Below, piece after piece: positions 7,881 to 16,351 of a DNA stretch of 64,000 nt (positions within the stretch are counted from its first letter, which is position 1; each line of letters begins with the position of its first letter). Position numbers and translations under genes: made by a program. The notes below the pieces were generated by a model. That model had not been told where the DNA came from. It saw nothing but the letters and a program-made list of their open reading frames with translations, and ran no database searches. The stretch lies in NCBI RefSeq assembly GCF_902497555.1, contig NZ_CABVGP010000001.1:496001-560000 (forward strand), written 5' to 3'. The stretch is from Amycolatopsis camponoti (GTDB taxonomy: Bacteria > Actinomycetota > Actinomycetes > Mycobacteriales > Pseudonocardiaceae).

Positions 7881-10800
7881 TCAGGGGCGGTGGCGGAAGG
7901 CGTCGGCGACGCCCGAGCGGGACGGCGTCTCCAGCTTGCCCAGGAGGCGGGTGACGTGGGCCTGGACCGTCCGCCGTGGCAGCGACAGCTCTGCCGCGAT
8001 GTCCGGGTTCGAGCGGCCCTCCGCGACCAAGGCCGCGATCCGGATCTCGATCGGCGTCAACGACTCCCAGCCGTGGCCCGGCCGGACCGCGGAGAACAGC
8101 GCCCCGCGTCGGACACCCAGCCGGCGGAGGCGGGTCTCCGCCCGGCGCAAGTCCCAGCGCGCTCCCAGCGTCGTGTAGATCTCCGCCGCCTCCTCGAACG
8201 CCGCGTGCGCCGCGTCGAGGCGGCCCGCGCGGGCCAGCAGGTCCGCCGCGTCCTCGAGGACCGATGCCAGCTCCGGGCGGCGGCCGACCGCGCGGAAGTG
8301 CTCCGCCGTCGCCAGTACCGCCGCCGGGTCCTCCTCGATCAGGCCGCGGCACCACGACACCGCCGCGTGCGCCCGCGCCGGCCGTCGCTCCTTCGCCGCC
8401 TCCTCCTCGCAGACCTCCAGTGCCCGGCGGGCGCGGACGACGTCGTCCTGCTCCATCGCCAGCCGCACGAACGTCGGGAGCCACTGGTGGCGCAGCATCA
8501 TCTGCGCGTACGTCGGGTTCAGGATCGGCTCGAGGACGGCCATCGCGCGGGCCCGGTCGCCGCGCTGCTCCGCCGCGAGCGCGTCCGCGACCAGCAGGAA
8601 GTCGAAGCTCTCGCGCTCGGCGCCGGTCGCCGGGGCGTACTCCTCCGCCGCGTCGAGGTGGGCCGCCGCCTGCGCGCGGTCGTCGCGGCGGCCCGCGATC
8701 AGCGCCGCGACGCCGTGCAGCAGCAATGCCGCCGGGCCGGGCTCGCGCAGGCCGTAGAACGTGATCGCCGGGCCGTCCTCGGTGACCGTGTCCAGCTCGA
8801 CCAGCGCCTCGTCCCAGCGCCCCTCCCAGTACCGGTGCACCGCGACGGACACCTGCAGCCCCACCGGCATCGAGTGCCGGGCCGCGACGTCGCCCGCCGC
8901 CCGCAACGCCGCGTCCGCCTCGGCGAGCCGGTCGAGGTTCTGCAGCGTGAACACGCGGTTGTCGAGCAGGTCGAGGTGCAGGTCGGCCAGCTCGTGCTCG
9001 TCGCCGACGGCCTCGATCGCCGCGTCGATGTGCGTCAGCGCGGAGTCGTGCTGGCGGCGCACGGACTCCACCAGCCACAGCGACTGCAGCGCGTGCGCGG
9101 TCAGGTACCGGTCGCCGCCGGCGAACGACTTGGTCTCGTACGCGGCCTTCTCCGCGGTGTCCAAATCGGACAGATCGCCACGGCGGAAGTTCGCCAGCAG
9201 CTGCCGGTGCTTGACCCGCCAGAGCTCCGGCACGGCCGGGTCGTCGGCCGACGCGGCGAGGATCGCGACCGCGCCCTCGGTGTCCCCTCGGCGGTGCTTC
9301 AGCGCCGCGAGGACGTGCCGCATCTCCTCGGCGGACTCCGGGTCGGTGGCCACGTCGAGAGCTTGCTGCGCCAGGGACTCCGGGTTGCGTTCCAGCCGGA
9401 ACAGCACCTTGACCAGCGCCACGAGCAGGACTTCGCGCCGTGGCCCGGCACCCGCGGCCAGTGCTCGTTCGAGCAGTTCGACGGCGATCAGCGGCGCCCG
9501 GTTGGACACGGCCGCGTGGTGCGCGGCCAGCCAGTCCAGCACCCATTCGTCCACAGTGGCCGGTGCGGCGACCAGCTGCTCGGCGACGCGCTTGACCGGC
9601 GCGCCGATCCCGGCGAGCGCTTCCGCGGCCTGCCGGTGCAAGGCCGCCCGGGTCCCGGCCAGCAGCCGGTCGTACAGGGCCTGGCGCAGCAGGGGATGGC
9701 GGAACGCGAGCTGCGTCCCGGTGTCGATGAGGACGTTCGCGGCGACGGCTTCTTCCAGCGGTTCCAGCAGGTCCGACGGCCGCGTGCCGAGTACCGCGGC
9801 GATGTCCCCGACGGCGAACTCCATGCCCAGCAGCGCGCCCCAGCGCAGTACTTCCTGCGTCCGCGCGGGGAGGAAGTCGAGCCGCCGGTCGACCGCGGCG
9901 ACCAGCGACCGCGGCGCTTCGAACTCCGCCGGGTCGTCGACGTCGGCCTCGCCGCCGGAGACCTCGACGGCGCCGGCGCGCAGCAGGACGTCGACCATCT
10001 CCTTGACGTACAACGGGTTCCCGGCGCCACGAGCGGCCAGCTCGCGCAGCCCGGGCCCGGGGACGGCGCCGATCTGGTCCTCGATCAGCCGTCCGACGTC
10101 CGCACCGGTCAACGGAGCGAGGTCGAGCACCACGCCGTCGCGCGCCTGGACGCCGCGGCGCAGCTGGGCCAGCTCGGCGCGGTCCGGCGCCGGCCGGGTC
10201 GCGGCCACCAGGAGCAGCGGCAGCTGCCGGGTCGCCGCGCAGAGGCGGTGCCAGACCAGCACGGACGCCTCGTCCGCCCACTGGAGGTCGTCGACCACCA
10301 GTACCTGCGGCGAGCGCGCGCACAGCTCGTCGACCAGGGCCAGGAGCCGGTCGACGGCGCCGAGCACCGGGTCGGCCGGGCCGAGGCCGCGGCGCACCGG
10401 GCCTTCACCGGCGAGTTCCTTGGCCACCTTCGCGCGGCGCGGGTCGGCCGAATGCGCGTCGATCGCCAGGCACTCCAGCATCACCTGCAGCGGAAAGCGC
10501 GTGCTCAGCTCGTCGGCGGCGGCCCAGAGCCGCTGGAACCCCGGGCCGTCCGGCAGGGTGCTGGTGAGCAGCTCCGACTTGCCGATGCCGGCTTCGCCCT
10601 CGATCCACACGGCCCGGCCGCGCCCGGCCCGGACGTCGGCGACGAGCTCCGCGAGCCGGGTCGTCTCGGCTTCCCGGCCGAAGAGCCGGTGCCCGCTGAC
10701 CTCGACCGGCGCCGCGGGCGCGTCGAGGCCCGGGTCCTGGGCGAGGATCTGCTGGTGGAGGCGTTGCAGCGCGGGGCCGGGCTCGACGCCGAGCTCCTCG

Positions 10801-11504
10801 ACGAGGGTGGCGCGGGCGTCGCGGAAGACGTCGAGGGCGTCGGCGTGCCGGCCGCTGCGGTAGAGGGCGAGCATGAGCGACTCGCGCAGCGACTCCCGCA
10901 GGGGGTGCTCGCCGGCCAGCACGGCCAGCTCCGGCGCGAGGTCGAGGTGCCCGCCGAGGGCCAGCAGCGCCTGGGCTCGCCGGTCGAGGGTGTTCAGCCG
11001 CAGCTCGGCGAGGTATTCGCGGTGCCGCTCGGCGAACCCGCCGGGCACGCCGGAGAGCGCTTCCCCCTGCCAGAGCGCGAGGGCGGCGTCGAGCTCGGTG
11101 ACGGCCGCCCGCGGATCCCCGCGGTCCAGGTGCTGCTGCGCGCGTTCACGGTGGCGTTCGAAGACGGCGGCGTCGAGCGCGTCTTCGTCGAGCAGGAGCG
11201 AGTACCCGGCGGGGTCCGACACGAGGACGCTGGCGGCCGACCAACGCGACCGGTCCGGTTCGAGCGCCCGCCGCAGCCCCGAGACGTAGGTGTGGACGCT
11301 GCCCTCGACGCTCGCGGGCGCGGAGTCGCCCCAGACGCCGGCGATCAGCTCGGCCCGCGGGACCGGACGGCCGGCGTTGACCGCGAGCACCGCGAAGATC
11401 GCGCGCTGACGAGCGGGGCCCAGGCCGATTTCGGCCGCCCCGCGCCAGGCCCGCAGAGGTCCCAGCAAGCCCACTCGCAGACCGGTGTCCGCTTCCCCTC
11501 GCAT
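7881..11504 (-). CDS. Large BTAD-AAA-LuxR transcriptional regulator
   Basis: About 1207 residues in AfsR/LAL-like order: a winged-helix OmpR-like domain (RVGLLGPLRAWRG...), a bacterial transcriptional activation domain (about 100-245, ending VEPGPALQRLHQQIL), an AAA/STAND ATPase with Walker A GEAGIGKS and Walker B VLVVDDLQWAD, a long TPR-like helical region, and a C-terminal LuxR helix-turn-helix (LTPIEIRIAALVAEG...RRTVQAHV). The frame opens at 11567, but ATG 11504 gives an N-terminus like that of the paralogue at 11700-14948, so I prefer it; the upstream ATG remains possible. Target genes and inducer unknown. Confidence 0.85.
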   Translation of the reverse strand: MRGEADTGLRVGLLGPLRAWRGAAEIGLGPARQRAIFAVLAVNAGRPVPRAELIAGVWGDSAPASVEGSVHTYVSGLRRALEPDRSRWSAASVLVSDPAGYSLLLDEDALDAAVFERHRERAQQHLDRGDPRAAVTELDAALALWQGEALSGVPGGFAERHREYLAELRLNTLDRRAQALLALGGHLDLAPELAVLAGEHPLRESLRESLMLALYRSGRHADALDVFRDARATLVEELGVEPGPALQRLHQQILAQDPGLDAPAAPVEVSGHRLFGREAETTRLAELVADVRAGRGRAVWIEGEAGIGKSELLTSTLPDGPGFQRLWAAADELSTRFPLQVMLECLAIDAHSADPRRAKVAKELAGEGPVRRGLGPADPVLGAVDRLLALVDELCARSPQVLVVDDLQWADEASVLVWHRLCAATRQLPLLLVAATRPAPDRAELAQLRRGVQARDGVVLDLAPLTGADVGRLIEDQIGAVPGPGLRELAARGAGNPLYVKEMVDVLLRAGAVEVSGGEADVDDPAEFEAPRSLVAAVDRRLDFLPARTQEVLRWGALLGMEFAVGDIAAVLGTRPSDLLEPLEEAVAANVLIDTGTQLAFRHPLLRQALYDRLLAGTRAALHRQAAEALAGIGAPVKRVAEQLVAAPATVDEWVLDWLAAHHAAVSNRAPLIAVELLERALAAGAGPRREVLLVALVKVLFRLERNPESLAQQALDVATDPESAEEMRHVLAALKHRRGDTEGAVAILAASADDPAVPELWRVKHRQLLANFRRGDLSDLDTAEKAAYETKSFAGGDRYLTAHALQSLWLVESVRRQHDSALTHIDAAIEAVGDEHELADLHLDLLDNRVFTLQNLDRLAEADAALRAAGDVAARHSMPVGLQVSVAVHRYWEGRWDEALVELDTVTEDGPAITFYGLREPGPAALLLHGVAALIAGRRDDRAQAAAHLDAAEEYAPATGAERESFDFLLVADALAAEQRGDRARAMAVLEPILNPTYAQMMLRHQWLPTFVRLAMEQDDVVRARRALEVCEEEAAKERRPARAHAAVSWCRGLIEEDPAAVLATAEHFRAVGRRPELASVLEDAADLLARAGRLDAAHAAFEEAAEIYTTLGARWDLRRAETRLRRLGVRRGALFSAVRPGHGWESLTPIEIRIAALVAEGRSNPDIAAELSLPRRTVQAHVTRLLGKLETPSRSGVADAFRHRP

Positions 11505-11609
11505 GTCCCTGCCGTTCTTCAGGGGACGAACCCGCCGGGGGCGGGCCCCCAGGACCCCGGCGGACATCTTCGCTGCCGACTACTCCGGCGAGCTTACTGA
11601 CGTGGCAAG

Positions 11610-11635
11610 CCCGGACCGGGTTGCCCGGTCCCGGG
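11610..11635 (-). terminator. GC-rich hairpin between the two large regulators
   Basis: CCCGGACCGGG, loop TTG, then CCCGGTCCCGGG form a near-perfect stem with one bulged G. It lies about 65 bases past the stop of the 11700-14948 gene on the minus strand. There is no U-tract. A transcription terminator is the simplest reading. Confidence 0.45.
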
Positions 11636-11699
11636 GTGGGTCACGACTTCGGTAGGGACCTGCGCCGCGCGCCCGGACGAGAGCCGGTCCGGGCCGGCG

Positions 11700-14600
11700 T
11701 CACTCCCCGGCGACCGCCCGGGACCGCACCGCGCCCGCCCGCCGGATCCCGAACGGCTGCATCCGCGTCTCCGCGCGCCGCAGGTCCCACGTCGCGCCCA
11801 TCCCCGTGTAGGCCGTCAAGGCCACGCGGAACGCCGTCCGCGCGTCGTCGAGCCGGCCCGTCTCCGCCAGCAGGATCGCCGCGTCCTCGGTCGCCTTGGC
11901 CCGTTTCAGCAACCGGCCCGCCACCCGGTAGTGCGAAACCGCCGTCAGCACCGGTTCCGGATCCCCGGTGACCAGCCCGCGGCAGTGCGCGGCCGCGGCC
12001 GCGTGCGCCGGCGGGACCTCGCCCTCCGGGGTCAGCAGGCGCACCGCCTGCCGGGCGAGGTCGGTCTCGCCGAGCCACAGGCTGAGCCGCACCAGGTCGG
12101 GCAGCCACTGGTGGCGGGCCGCGGGCGGGTAGTGCTCCTCCAGCAGCGGCAGCAACGCGGCCAGCGCCGCCTCGGGCCGGCCGTCCTGCTCGGCCAGCAG
12201 GGCGCGGGCCGCGAGCAGGAAGTCGCCGCCGTCGGGCTCCAGGCCCGGGGGCCACTGCTGCCGGCCCGCCGCGTCGAGGTGCGTGCCGGCCAGGACCCGC
12301 TCGCCGCGGTGCCCGGCGATCAGCGCGCCGACGCCGTGCACCAGCAACGCCGAACCGGGGCTGCGCAAGACGTACGACGCCGTTTCCGCGCCGTCGCGGA
12401 TCACCGCGTCCAGCTCGGCCAGCGCCTTCGGCCACCGGCCCAGCCAGTAGTAGTGCACCGCGCCGGCCAGGTGCATCTCACCCGGTACCGCCCGCGTCGC
12501 GGCGATCCGCCGGGCGGCTTCCAAGGGCTCGGTGGCCTCGTCGAGGCTGTCGAGGGTCGGCACGGACAGCGCGGCGTCGTCCAGCGGGTGCAGCCCGGCC
12601 GGGGCCAGTGCCGTCTCCTCGCCGAGCCGCTCGAGCGTGGCCAGCAGCGACTCGTGGCGCCCGCGCCACATCTCCGGGACCTCGGTGTCGTCGAGCGTCC
12701 GCTTCAGCTCGGCCGTCGCCTCGGCGAAGTCACCGCGGCGGTAGTAGACGTAGGCCAGGATCCAGCGCATCTCGGCGGCGCGCCTGCTGTCGGACGTCCG
12801 CGCGACGACCGACCGCGCCTCCGCCTCGGGCTCGCGGCCGAGCCAGAACAGCAGCCGCGCGAGCGTCGCCGTCAGCGTCTCCCGCGCGTCCGGCGGCAGC
12901 GTGCCCTGCGTGACGGCGTGGCGCAGCAGGTCGACGGCGACGCGCGGGGTCTCGGTGGCGACCGCGCCGATGTTGTCCAGCAGCCACGTCGTCACCCACG
13001 GGTCGACCTGCGGGGGCGCGGCGGCTAGCTGCTCGGCGACGCGGTCGGCGGGGGCGCGCGCGGCGGCGAACGCCTCGGCCAGCTGCCGGTGCAGCGCCAC
13101 CCGCATCGCCGCGGGCGTCTTTTCGTAGAGCACCCGGCGCAGCAGCGAATGCCGGAATGTCAGCCGGTCGCCCGATTCGACGAGCACGCCGGACGTGATG
13201 GCCTCGTCCACCGCGCCGACCAGCGCCGTCGGCGGCCGCTCGGTCGCGATCGCGATGTCCGACAGGGAGAACTCGCGGCCCAGCAGCGCGGCCCAGCGCA
13301 GCGTGTCGCGGGTGCCGCTGGAGAGGAAGCTCAGGTACAGCGTGATCCGCGACGCCAGCGGCGCCGGGATGGTCCGGAACGAGTTGCCGTCCAGGTGCGC
13401 GTGGACGCCGTCGAGCACGATCATCGACTGCGCCAGCAGCGTTTCGACGATTTCCCTGACGTAGCGCGGGTTTCCGGAGCCGTAGGACACCAGCGCCCGC
13501 AGCCCGGGCCCGGGTGGCGCGCCCGCCAGCTCGGCGGCCAGCTCGAGCGTCTCCGCCTCGGCCAGCGGCGGCAGCGCGAGCACGGATGTGACATCGTTGT
13601 CGAGTTCGGCTCGCAGCTCGTCGAGGGCGGCGGGTCGTGGCACCGGCCGGCACGCGCCGACCAGCAGCAGCGGCAGCTCCCGCGCCTCCCGGCTCAGGTA
13701 CCGCCAGACGCGCAACGTGGTGTCGTCGGCCCACTGCAGGTCGTCGACCGCGAGCACCAGCGGCGCCTCCGCGCACAGCTCGCGGACCAGCCCCAGCAGG
13801 CTGTCGACCGGGTCCTCGCCGGTCCGCTCGGCGAGCCGGGCGGCCAGGTTCGCGCGGCGCTCGTCGGTGGCCCGCGGGTGCACGCCCAGCGCGTCGAGCA
13901 GCGGCCGGAGGGCGAACCGCTGGTCCAGCGCGTCCGCGGCGGCGAAGGCGGGCCGGAAGTCCTGGGTCATGGCGAGCAGCTCGGCCAGCAGCGCCGTCCG
14001 GCCGCTGCCCGGTTCGCCTTCGAGCCACAGCGAATGCCCGGTGCCCGCACCGAGCTCGTCGACGGCTTCGCGCAGCCGGGCCAGCTCGGCTTCCCGGCCG
14101 ACGAAGACGTCGGCGCGGTCCGGCATCGACGTGACGGGCGAGCGCGGCACGCGCACGGTCGGCGGCGGTTTCGGCGCCGGCTTGTCCCGCAGCTCGTCGT
14201 GCAGCCGCCGCAGCGCGGGGCCCGGCTCGGTGCCCGAGGACTCGACGAGCCTGTCCCGGACGTCGGCGTAGACCGCGATCGCCTCGGTCCGCCGGTCGGA
14301 GCGGGCCAGCGCGCGCATCAGCAGGCCGCGCAGCGTCTCGCGGAAGGGGTGCTCGCGGGTCAGCGCGGTCAGCTCGGCGATGAGTTCGGCGTGCCCGCCC
14401 GACTCCAGCACGATCTCGGCGCGACGCTCGATCGTCGCCAGCCGCACCTCGGCCAGCCGGGCGCGCTGGGCGGCGGCGAACGGCCCGGGCAGGCCCGACA
14501 GCGGGACGCCGTGCCAGAGGTCGAGGGCTTCGTCGAGGACTTCGCGCGCACCGCGCGGGTCGCCGGCCGACTGCTTGCGCTGGGCCAGTTCGCGCAGGGA

Positions 14601-14948
14601 TTCGAACCGGTGGACGTCGATCGCGCCGGCGTCCAGGCGCAGCGAGTAGCCGGACCCGATCGACGCGAGCAGCTGCGGGCCCTCGCCCTTGGCGCGGCCG
14701 GGTTCGAGCGCGCGGCGCAGGCCGGAGACGTAGGTGTAGATGGAACCCTGGGCGCTCTGCGGCGGCGCCTCGCCCCAGACGGCGTCGATCAGCTCCTCGC
14801 GCGAAACCGTGCGGTTCGGGTTCATCGCCAGTACGGCGAGAACCGTCCGACGGTGCGCGGAGCCGAGGTCGAGCTCCGTATCGCCCTGCCACGCCTTGAC
14901 CGGGCCCAGCAGCTGGAGTCTCGGTGCGGAGCCGTCCGCAGCCGACAT
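11700..14948 (-). CDS. Large BTAD-AAA regulator lacking the C-terminal LuxR domain
   Basis: 1082 residues, paralogous along its length to the downstream regulator. OmpR-like winged helix (LQLLGPVKAWQGDTELDLG), BTAD to about residue 250, AAA domain with Walker A GEPGSGRT and Walker B VLAVDDLQWAD, then a TPR-like region. It stops soon after the shared segment WDLRRAETRM, where the neighbour continues into a LuxR helix-turn-helix; no remnant of that domain is seen after the stop. The Walker A lysine is replaced by Arg (GSGRT), so ATP hydrolysis may be weak. ATG 14948 is chosen for its SD (AAGGGAG); the frame is open further upstream without one. Confidence 0.85.
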   Translation of the reverse strand: MSAADGSAPRLQLLGPVKAWQGDTELDLGSAHRRTVLAVLAMNPNRTVSREELIDAVWGEAPPQSAQGSIYTYVSGLRRALEPGRAKGEGPQLLASIGSGYSLRLDAGAIDVHRFESLRELAQRKQSAGDPRGAREVLDEALDLWHGVPLSGLPGPFAAAQRARLAEVRLATIERRAEIVLESGGHAELIAELTALTREHPFRETLRGLLMRALARSDRRTEAIAVYADVRDRLVESSGTEPGPALRRLHDELRDKPAPKPPPTVRVPRSPVTSMPDRADVFVGREAELARLREAVDELGAGTGHSLWLEGEPGSGRTALLAELLAMTQDFRPAFAAADALDQRFALRPLLDALGVHPRATDERRANLAARLAERTGEDPVDSLLGLVRELCAEAPLVLAVDDLQWADDTTLRVWRYLSREARELPLLLVGACRPVPRPAALDELRAELDNDVTSVLALPPLAEAETLELAAELAGAPPGPGLRALVSYGSGNPRYVREIVETLLAQSMIVLDGVHAHLDGNSFRTIPAPLASRITLYLSFLSSGTRDTLRWAALLGREFSLSDIAIATERPPTALVGAVDEAITSGVLVESGDRLTFRHSLLRRVLYEKTPAAMRVALHRQLAEAFAAARAPADRVAEQLAAAPPQVDPWVTTWLLDNIGAVATETPRVAVDLLRHAVTQGTLPPDARETLTATLARLLFWLGREPEAEARSVVARTSDSRRAAEMRWILAYVYYRRGDFAEATAELKRTLDDTEVPEMWRGRHESLLATLERLGEETALAPAGLHPLDDAALSVPTLDSLDEATEPLEAARRIAATRAVPGEMHLAGAVHYYWLGRWPKALAELDAVIRDGAETASYVLRSPGSALLVHGVGALIAGHRGERVLAGTHLDAAGRQQWPPGLEPDGGDFLLAARALLAEQDGRPEAALAALLPLLEEHYPPAARHQWLPDLVRLSLWLGETDLARQAVRLLTPEGEVPPAHAAAAAHCRGLVTGDPEPVLTAVSHYRVAGRLLKRAKATEDAAILLAETGRLDDARTAFRVALTAYTGMGATWDLRRAETRMQPFGIRRAGAVRSRAVAGE

Positions 14949-15128
14949 CGGTCTCCCTTCGTGCGCTGACGAACCGTCACGCGCCGGATGCCTGACGTGA
15001 GCATACGCGGCCACCGTGAACCGCCAGGCAAGGATGGCGGACATTCGGGCAACGGCGGACGAGCGGGGTTCCGCATGGCCGCGGCGTGCGCGACCCTCGG
15101 TCCGCCGAGACCTCGAGGAGGCCCCGAA

Positions 15129-15386
15129 ATGGCCGCAGCCGAGCCGACGGAGGACATGAAACGCGCCGCCGTCCGCATCGCGTACGCCATCGAAGCGGCG
15201 GGTGCGCACCTGCGTGACGTCAACAGCGAGATGGCGACGGCCCAGGCGTCGTGGCGCGGCGAGGCGTCGGTGCGGTTCGGCCAGGCGATGAGTGACTGGG
15301 AGCAGGAGTTCGACGTGATCCACTCGCGGCTGGTCCGGCTGTTCGAGCTGACGGGCGGCGGCGTGCCGAGGCAGCGGCGGTCATGA
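15129..15386 (+). CDS. WXG100-family small protein
   Basis: 85 residues, all helical, with the hairpin signature SWRGEA (W-x-G) near the middle, as in EsxA/EsxB-like substrates of type VII secretion. An AGGAGG ribosome site (15115-15120) fixes the ATG; a longer frame upstream lacks one. The stop overlaps the start of the next small gene (ATGA), the usual arrangement of an Esx heterodimer pair. No ESX core gene (EccC, EccD, mycosin) is in the window. Confidence 0.8.
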   Translation: MAAAEPTEDMKRAAVRIAYAIEAAGAHLRDVNSEMATAQASWRGEASVRFGQAMSDWEQEFDVIHSRLVRLFELTGGGVPRQRRS

Positions 15387-15637
15387 CCCGCCGCGAGCTC
15401 GAGTTCGGCTTCGCCGATCTGGTGCTGGACCGGATGGGGGCGATCACCGGCGAGCTGGGCGACCTGCTCGCCGAGCTGGAGTCCACTGTGGAGCCGGAGC
15501 TGGCCGGCTGGACCGCCGAGGCGCGCGAGGAGTACCTGCGCGCGAAGCGCGACTGGGGCCGGGCGGCCGAGCGGATGCCGGGGTGCCTGGAGCGGGCGCG
15601 GGAGGCGGTCGGGGAGCTGGCCCGCGGCGGCCGGTGA
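15383..15637 (+). CDS. WXG100-like partner protein
   Basis: 84 residues, helical hairpin with GWTAEAREEY at the turn (W-T-A in place of W-x-G). Four-base overlap with the upstream WXG100 gene suggests the two products form a heterodimer. Neither shows a clear YxxxD/E export signal at the C-terminus, so whether they are secreted or have become intracellular partners is open. The LuxR-type operator begins directly after the stop. Confidence 0.7.
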   Translation: MTRRELEFGFADLVLDRMGAITGELGDLLAELESTVEPELAGWTAEAREEYLRAKRDWGRAAERMPGCLERAREAVGELARGGR

Positions 15638-15680
15638 CGTCTTCACGCGCGTGAAGACGGAATAGGGAAGGCGTGAAGAC
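15638..15680 (+). promoter_or_regulatory. Perfect palindrome plus third half-site upstream of LuxR gene
   Basis: GTCTTCACGCGCGTGAAGAC (15639-15658) is a perfect 20-base palindrome, extended by one base pair on each side. GCGTGAAGAC recurs at 15671-15680, with a half-site spacing of 22 bp (two turns). The core CTTCAC-N4-GTGAAG matches the CTTCAC-N3-GTGAAG upstream of the paralogous LuxR gene at 2815. Autoregulation by the LuxR product is the simplest model; as a hairpin it could also end the WXG transcript. Confidence 0.55.
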
Positions 15681-15700
15681 CGGCCGTCCACACTGCTGCC

Positions 15701-16303
15701 ATGAAGCCCGTCGAAGTGACCGTCCTCGCCTCGGACCCGATCACGCACGCCGGCGCGGTGACCCTGCTGGAGAGCCATCCGGACGTCCGGATCACCGATC
15801 TGGTGCCCGACGTGCTGCTGGTGATGGAGGAGCACGTCACCGAGGCGGTGCTGGGCGAGATCCGGGCGGCGAAGGCGTCGCACGTCGTGCTGGTGGTCGA
15901 GCACTTCCGCGAGAGCGACCTGATGTCGGTGCTGGAGAGCGGCGTGGTGGCGATCCTGCCGCGTCGTGAGACGGGTGGCGCCGAGCTGGTGACGGCGGTG
16001 CTCGCCGCGGGCGACGGCACGGCGAACCTGCCGCCGCGGCTGCAGGGAGCGCTCCTTTCGCAGGTCCAGCGGATGCGCAAGGACGTCCTGGAGCCGAACG
16101 GGCTCACGCTCTCGGGGCTCGCCGCGCGCGAGTGCGACGTGCTGCGGCTGGTCGCCGAGGGCTTCGGGACCGAGGAGATCGCCGCGAAGCTGTGCTACTC
16201 GGAGCGGACCGTGAAGAACGTCCTCTACGGCCTGATGACGCGCTGCGGCCTCAACAACCGCGCCCACGCCGTCGCCTACGCGCTGCGAGCGGGCGCGATC
16301 TGA
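15701..16303 (+). CDS. LuxR/NarL-type regulator, paralogue of 2815-3393
   Basis: 200 residues. Receiver-like N-terminal domain starting VEVTVLASDPITHAGAVTLL with no obvious phosphoacceptor-kinase partner nearby. LuxR helix-turn-helix at about 135-200, with the recognition segment EIAAKLCYSERTVKNVLY nearly identical to that of the first LuxR regulator, which suggests both read the same DNA sequence. No convincing SD precedes the ATG. It lies between the WXG pair and an amidase and may regulate either. Confidence 0.87.
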   Translation: MKPVEVTVLASDPITHAGAVTLLESHPDVRITDLVPDVLLVMEEHVTEAVLGEIRAAKASHVVLVVEHFRESDLMSVLESGVVAILPRRETGGAELVTAVLAAGDGTANLPPRLQGALLSQVQRMRKDVLEPNGLTLSGLAARECDVLRLVAEGFGTEEIAAKLCYSERTVKNVLYGLMTRCGLNNRAHAVAYALRAGAI

Positions 16304-16351
16304 GACGTTTTCTTTGCCACTGTCACCTTTTGGTGGGCTAGGGTCGCGATC

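Noticed and set aside
7788..11600. Very long open frame (about 1270 codons) on the + strand
   Set aside because: It is the antisense of the BTAD-AAA-LuxR regulator, rich in Arg/Gly/Gln without any domain; third-position GC bias keeps stop codons away from the opposite strand.
13089..14969. Long + strand frame opposite the second large regulator
   Set aside because: Antisense shadow; low-complexity Arg/Gln/Val sequence, no domains or SD.
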